Positions 6,249-9,081 of a DNA stretch of 9,081 bases are shown here, one piece after another. The stretch lies in assembly GCA_002373615.1 (NCBI GenBank), contig DFKU01000030.1:1-9081 (forward strand), written 5' to 3'. The notes under the pieces were generated by a model. The model saw only the letters and a list, made by a program, of their open reading frames with translations. It ran no database searches and had not been told where the DNA came from. The first letter of the stretch is position 1. Every line of letters begins with the position of its first letter. The position numbers and the translations under genes were made by a program. The DNA comes from Alphaproteobacteria bacterium UBA3637. GTDB taxonomy: Bacteria; Pseudomonadota; Alphaproteobacteria; CAAHEQ01; UBA3637.

Positions 6249-6458
6249 ATGAAAAAACAAAAACGATTTTCAAAAAAAGCTTATATTTATTTGGGGTTGG
6301 TCACTATGGCTGCTGTCAGCTTATTTTCAAAACCAATTAAGCGTAGTTTTAGTGCATTGAATAAGCGTTTAAAAAATGCAGTTACCCCTAGAATAAATTT
6401 AAGGAAAAATTTGTTATTGTCTTCTCAGGTGCCACACGCCAAAAAGAAACAACACTAA
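6249..6458 (+). CDS. Small highly basic single-span membrane protein, unknown
   Basis: This 69-residue product has a lysine-rich N-terminus (MKKQKRFSKK), one hydrophobic segment (about 11-27, AYIYLGLVTMAAVSLF) and a basic tail ending AKKKQH. It contains 13 Lys and 5 Arg and no Asp or Glu. With both flanks positive, topology is not clear; it may be membrane-anchored with the tail bound to nucleic acid, phospholipid or lipopolysaccharide, or may act as a leader-like peptide. GGAG (6239-6242) lies 6 nt before the ATG, and a strong promoter sits immediately upstream, which supports a real gene despite its size. Its stop codon overlaps the 3' end of the broken hydrolase gene on the other strand by 4 nt. 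I do not recognise the family. Confidence 0.6.
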   Translation: MKKQKRFSKKAYIYLGLVTMAAVSLFSKPIKRSFSALNKRLKNAVTPRINLRKNLLLSSQVPHAKKKQH

Positions 6459-7177
6459 AAAATACAATTTAAAAAGAAGTACTCTTCATATCCGCTATCA
6501 TGTGTGGCATTGGGAATGATGACCAGATTTTCTTTATCCGCCAAAGATTCAGTCAATTTATATGAAACAGTTTTATCTTTATCCCCAATTAAATGAAGTT
6601 GTGGGACGGTGGTAATTTTTCCAAATCAATGGAATCTTTTAAAGGTGGTAATTTCAAATCTTCTGTCCATCTTGTATGGTTTAAAACGCCAGCCAGAGTT
6701 ATCCATTTTTTGACAGGTAGTTGTGTATTTTGCTCTATCACCAATCCAGATGGTAAAGCACCCCCAGAATAACCAACTAAAATGATTTCTTGCTTTCCTG
6801 ATATTTTTTTATTGCTTGTGTGGTGGAATTGACTATATCCTGTAAAAACCTGCCTGTTGTCCAATCTTTTTGGGTGCAAAGTCTATCCTCTACAAACTGA
6901 CAAGGGCGGGCCAGATAAACTATATTAGCATTTGGGTCATTAAAAGCAATCTTTCTTAAAAAAGTGCCCCGTGGTGTTGGATTGGTTGTCGGCTGCCCCA
7001 GATGGTTAAAGGCATACCCATCCCCTTCAATATAAATGCGAACAGGTGCTTTTTTATCTGCTATTTTTTGCCGAGAAGCGAGACGGTAAGAATCTGTTTG
7101 AATTTCTTTATATGTGAATGAATCAGGCGCAACTACGCCACGACACCCGCACAATAAAAAAAATAATATTTTTTCAT
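6455..7177 (-). pseudogene. Frameshifted alpha/beta-hydrolase lipoprotein
   Basis: Three successive frames together read as one alpha/beta hydrolase of about 241 residues. The ATG at 7177 begins MKK and, if one base is restored in A6 (7174-7169) or T8 (7163-7156), continues ILFFLLCGC, a lipoprotein signal with lipobox. The next frame gives VRIYIEGDGYAF and IVYLARPCQ, characteristic of this family. It breaks at A7 (6810-6804), and the next frame carries the nucleophile motif GYSGG. That breaks at A5 (6620-6616), and the last frame carries PQLHLIGDKDKTV (acidic residue) and NATHDSGYEEY (His), ending at 6455. All three breaks are single-base losses (-1) in homopolymers. The catalytic triad is otherwise preserved. 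Read as is, only fragments would be made. It could be a young pseudogene, a gene rescued by slippage, or a sequencing artefact. Longer homopolymers in the GH77 gene are intact. Confidence 0.85.
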
Positions 7178-7183
7178 ACTTTG

Positions 7184-7212
7184 ATTATATCCTATTTTAA
7201 CGCATCTTGCAA
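7184..7212 (-). promoter_or_regulatory. Promoter of the hydrolase, probably leaderless
   Basis: Minus strand: TTGCAA (7212-7207), 17-nt spacer, TATAAT (7189-7184), a consensus -10. Only 6 nt separate it from the ATG at 7177-7175, so transcription should start at or beside the start codon. No Shine-Dalgarno sequence fits. Confidence 0.65.
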
Positions 7213-7214
7213 CG

Positions 7215-7241
7215 AAAAAAAGCCCTTAAAAATCAAGGACT
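7215..7241 (-). terminator. Terminator of the tRNA-Gly transcript
   Basis: Minus strand: AGTCCTT (7241-7235), a 7-nt loop, AAGGGCT (7227-7221) and a run of T to 7215. It lies 11 nt beyond the tRNA 3' end and immediately before the hydrolase promoter. Confidence 0.85.
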
Positions 7242-7252
7242 TAAATTGAAAT

Positions 7253-7327
7253 TGGAGCGGGCGAAGGGATTTGAACCCTCGACATCAACCTTGGCAAGGT
7301 TGCGCTCTACCCCTGAGCTACACCCGC
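7253..7327 (-). tRNA. tRNA-Gly (anticodon GCC)
   Basis: The minus strand reads a complete cloverleaf. The acceptor stem GCGGGTG/CGCCCGC has one G-U pair. The D arm is GCTC...GAGC, and the anticodon stem CAACC/GGTTG carries loop TTGCCAA with anticodon GCC at 7295-7293. The T arm contains GGTTCAAATCC. The 3' CCA is encoded (7255-7253), giving 75 nt. It decodes GGC and GGT. A terminator follows directly and a promoter-like sequence precedes it, so it is a single-tRNA unit. Confidence 0.97.
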
Positions 7328-7342
7328 ATTTCGTTGCGTGCC

Positions 7343-7374
7343 ACTATAATGCCATAAATTAAAACAAAATGCAA
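7343..7374 (-). promoter_or_regulatory. Putative tRNA-Gly promoter
   Basis: Minus strand: TTGCAT (7374-7369), then either CATTAT after 17 nt (7351-7346) or TATAGT after 20 nt (7348-7343). GGCACGC just downstream is a GC-rich discriminator of the kind seen at stable-RNA promoters under stringent control. Confidence 0.45.
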
Positions 7375-7398
7375 GTACTTTTTTAAAAAATATCATTT

Positions 7399-8604
7399 TT
7401 AGAACATGAATGTGGCACGCAGGCTGAGAACTGTGGCGGTGGAAGAGTTGGTATTTGCCCCCGGGTTGATATAAAATTGAACATCCGGTGTCAAGGTCAT
7501 AAAGTTAGATACACCAAAGGCATAATAGCCCTCTAAAGTATTTTCCCAAGCGCGTGTCCCAGAGCCATTCACCGATTGATTCAGCTTATTCATGGCGGCC
7601 GCCAACCCGATTTGATCCAAGCTGTTTCTGTTAAAGGGGTTATTATAAACGGCCCCCAACACATAGGATTGCTTGGCAGTTTCAGGGCTATTACTCGCCC
7701 CATTGATACGCCCGAACAAAGCGATTTTTTCGGTAATATTTTGTTGCAAGTTTAAACTCCAGCCACGCGTACTAAAGGGCTGAGCCCCTGTGGACGGTTG
7801 ATGATAGACCATGACGCTGTATTCCCCCGGTAATCCCCAAATGGTTGGAGAGTAAGTAATTGATCCAAATGTCGTGAACTTACCTTTTTTGAACTTATCC
7901 CAGCTGATGGTGGCACCCGAAATATTGTTCGCGTTTTGCGCCCCCATGGTGAAAGACCATTCATCATTAGGGGTAGCCGTCGCATAGCCTCCCAAGCTGG
8001 CGGTCGGATAAGCTGATGAGCCATTTTGTGACAGGGCGTAATTCAAAAAGTTGATTTGCTGGTTGGCATCATAATCACCCCCGTCAAAGTTATACATAGG
8101 GAATTGTCCCACGGTCAATGAAAGCCAATTCATGCGTCCCGGCAATGTATGGGTATAAGAAAGCTGATCAAAATAGTTCCCGTTTTCTGTATAATCATTT
8201 TGAGGGGTAATGACACCGATATTTGAGGCCAGCGTATTCCCATTAATTCCCCAATAACGCACGGCGGTATAGGCGATAGTGGCACTTCCTGCCCCAATCA
8301 AATCAGAATTAAACATATTCCATGTGGCTGTGCCATAATATTGTGTTTGGGTGGAAGTTTTAGAACCATCCGGTGCCCCCCGTTGAGGTAAAAACGAAGC
8401 ATCCAAAGTATAGGAAAAACCATACTTATCATTTAACCATTTCTTAAAATCAGCATATTTTTTGGGGAGACTTTCCAATTCTTCCAAAGCGCCCCGCTCA
8501 GAACTGGCCTCCTGGCGTTTTTGGGCGTTTTTATTACCGGAATGGCCTTCTGCCGCTTGGGCTGAAAGTGATAAAAATAAAAGTAAAAATAACATTTTGC
8601 GCAT
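7399..8604 (-). CDS. OprB-family carbohydrate-type porin
   Basis: This 401-residue outer-membrane porin is of the carbohydrate-selective OprB type, which lets sugars and other small solutes diffuse through a 16-stranded barrel. A Sec signal peptide (MRKMLFLLLFLSLSAQA) is followed by a charged helical stretch (about 25-60, SERGALEELESLPKKYADF) and then a barrel of alternating strands. Recognisable parts are YGFSYTLDASF (61-71), LTVGQFPMYNFDG (163-175) and the closing strands LEGYYAF, LTPDVQFYINPG (371-382) and LSLRATFMF, with terminal Phe. I chose the ATG at 8604 because GGGAG (8614-8610) lies 5 nt upstream and the signal peptide starts there; an upstream in-frame start would add 24 residues ahead of it. 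No strong terminator follows, so read-through into tRNA-Gly is possible. Substrate selectivity cannot be read from sequence. Confidence 0.85.
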   Translation of the reverse strand: MRKMLFLLLFLSLSAQAAEGHSGNKNAQKRQEASSERGALEELESLPKKYADFKKWLNDKYGFSYTLDASFLPQRGAPDGSKTSTQTQYYGTATWNMFNSDLIGAGSATIAYTAVRYWGINGNTLASNIGVITPQNDYTENGNYFDQLSYTHTLPGRMNWLSLTVGQFPMYNFDGGDYDANQQINFLNYALSQNGSSAYPTASLGGYATATPNDEWSFTMGAQNANNISGATISWDKFKKGKFTTFGSITYSPTIWGLPGEYSVMVYHQPSTGAQPFSTRGWSLNLQQNITEKIALFGRINGASNSPETAKQSYVLGAVYNNPFNRNSLDQIGLAAAMNKLNQSVNGSGTRAWENTLEGYYAFGVSNFMTLTPDVQFYINPGANTNSSTATVLSLRATFMF

Positions 8605-8909
8605 TTGTTCTCCCTTTTTAAATGTTGAAATATGCAAAATAAATGGGATGGAAATCGGCGAAATACACTTATCCAAAAGGATGGTTCAGACTGTCTTTTT
8701 ATTAAAAAAGGCAAAATACCAAAAAATGTCCAAGAAACATTTTTTATGGTGTTTATTGAAGCTAAAAATATCCTTCCCAAGTGTCCAAGGAAGGATACTT
8801 TTTTTAACATGTTTCTGCGGCGTTAAACGCCTGCCGCCGATAATTTAATGCAAGATACCGCCCCCAAATTAGTGGAAGAATAATCCCCGTCGTTGGACGG
8901 GGATGTTTT
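8605..8909. other. Non-coding gap upstream of the porin gene
   Basis: These 305 bases hold two strong hairpin terminators (8769-8805 and 8883-8911). A weak porin promoter candidate is TTGGAT, 17 nt, TTCCAT (minus strand, about 8673-8645). There is also a perfect short inverted repeat GGCGTT-A-AACGCC (8819-8831). A frame at 8827-8883 ends in a stop flush with the second terminator and looks like the last 18 codons of a lost gene. Other open frames here lack ribosome sites and run through the terminators. Confidence 0.45.
8769..8805. terminator. Bidirectional rho-independent terminator
   Basis: TATCCTTCC (8769-8777) pairs perfectly with GGAAGGATA (8789-8797) around an 11-nt loop. C and seven T follow on the plus strand, and five T follow on the minus strand (8768-8764). 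It insulates the porin gene from the gene at the right edge. Confidence 0.85.
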
Positions 8910-8911
8910 TT
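8883..8911. terminator. Rho-independent terminator
   Basis: ATCCCCGTC (8883-8891) and GACGGGGAT (8896-8904) form a 9-bp stem with loop GTTG. G and six T follow on the plus strand. On the minus strand it follows the stop of the mucin-like gene by a few bases but has only a weak U-tract. Confidence 0.85.
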
Positions 8912-9081
8912 ACGGACAGGTAATTTGAATCAGGTAGTTCAAACACATTTTAAACAGCCCCGGTTGATCATCATTCCGGCAGGTAAATCCGGTGGCTAAA
9001 TCACAATTGACATTTTGTCCAACCTGTTCTAGTGCGATTCCTGGATACCTTTCAGCTTCACATTTAATTTCTGTTGGGGTG
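8910..9081 (-). CDS. C-terminus of a protein with a mucin CysD/WxxW-like domain (partial)
   Basis: Partial gene entering from the right edge: 56 residues and a stop codon are visible. The sequence PTEIKCEAERYP, then EQVGQNVNCD, then GFTCRNDDQ, then FKMCLNYLIQITCP aligns in order with the second half of the CysD (Pfam Mucin2_WxxW) domain of gel-forming mucins such as MUC2 and MUC5AC. As I recall those, they contain LGQ.V.C, CRN.DQ and FKMCLNYEV..C. Five cysteines (7, 26, 34, 46, 55 of the visible part) sit at the expected places; the WxxW motif and remaining cysteines would lie upstream, outside the window. Such domains are secreted and disulfide-bonded, so export is likely. A hairpin terminator follows the stop directly and the frame has no intron, which favours a bacterial gene. 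Full size, signal and other domains cannot be seen. A role at the host interface is inference. Confidence 0.75.
   Translation of the reverse strand, partial: TPTEIKCEAERYPGIALEQVGQNVNCDLATGFTCRNDDQPGLFKMCLNYLIQITCP

Noticed and set aside
7379..7390. T6A6 palindrome after the porin gene as a terminator
   Set aside because: Pure A/T with no stable stem; weak evidence for termination.
8433..8810. Open frame of 125 codons on the minus strand
   Set aside because: It overlaps the start of the porin gene in another frame, reads through a strong terminator and has an odd aromatic and basic composition; a shadow frame.
8632..8826. Open frame of 64 codons on the plus strand upstream of the porin
   Set aside because: No ribosome-binding site, and it runs through the hairpin terminator at 8769-8805 before its stop.
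1..9081. CRISPR array, insertion sequence, integrase or phage gene
   Set aside because: No regularly spaced repeats, transposase or integrase motifs, or terminal inverted repeats were found. The tRNA has no adjacent integrase or duplicated 3' end.

Overview
The window is AT-rich bacterial DNA from a Gram-negative organism. It holds two outer-membrane beta-barrel proteins, two lipoprotein-type signal peptides and a periplasmic-type peptidoglycan amidase. Short sigma70-like promoters have TTG-type -35 boxes, often 17 nt from a TANNNT-like -10. Low GC, a decaying gene and two proteins with eukaryote-like features suggest a host-associated, perhaps intracellular, alphaproteobacterium (Rickettsiales/Holosporales-like). 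That placement is inference; no marker gene in the window fixes the taxon.

Layout. 1-192: non-coding and rich in nested inverted repeats, probably a structured RNA or leader. 284-960: a two-gene operon of a small lipoprotein and an unknown protein. 968-3506: a divergent pair, an AmiD-like N-acetylmuramoyl-L-alanine amidase (-) and a divergent GH77 4-alpha-glucanotransferase (+), separated by back-to-back promoters with a direct repeat and a palindrome. 3549-4891: a TM2-domain membrane protein (-), then an exported transglutaminase-like protein (+). 4949-5524: a full-length rubrerythrin (+). 5555-6458: an OmpA-like barrel (-) and a 69-residue membrane protein with no acidic residue (+). 6455-7177: an alpha/beta-hydrolase lipoprotein (-) broken by three single-base losses, each assignable to a homopolymer. 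7253-7327: tRNA-Gly(GCC) (-). 7399-8604: an OprB-type porin (-). 8910-9081: the 3' end of a gene (-) running off the right edge, whose last 56 residues closely resemble the C-terminal half of the animal mucin CysD/WxxW domain.

The genes do not form one pathway. Most are single transcription units with their own promoters, very short leaders and, at convergent ends, shared bidirectional terminators. Several products act at the cell envelope or outside the cell (amidase, two barrels, lipoproteins, TM2 protein, exported transglutaminase fold). Rubrerythrin points to peroxide defence and the GH77 enzyme to alpha-glucan handling. The mucin-like C-terminus is the strongest candidate for something unusual: an animal extracellular-matrix fold in what looks like a bacterial gene, without introns and followed by bacterial terminators.
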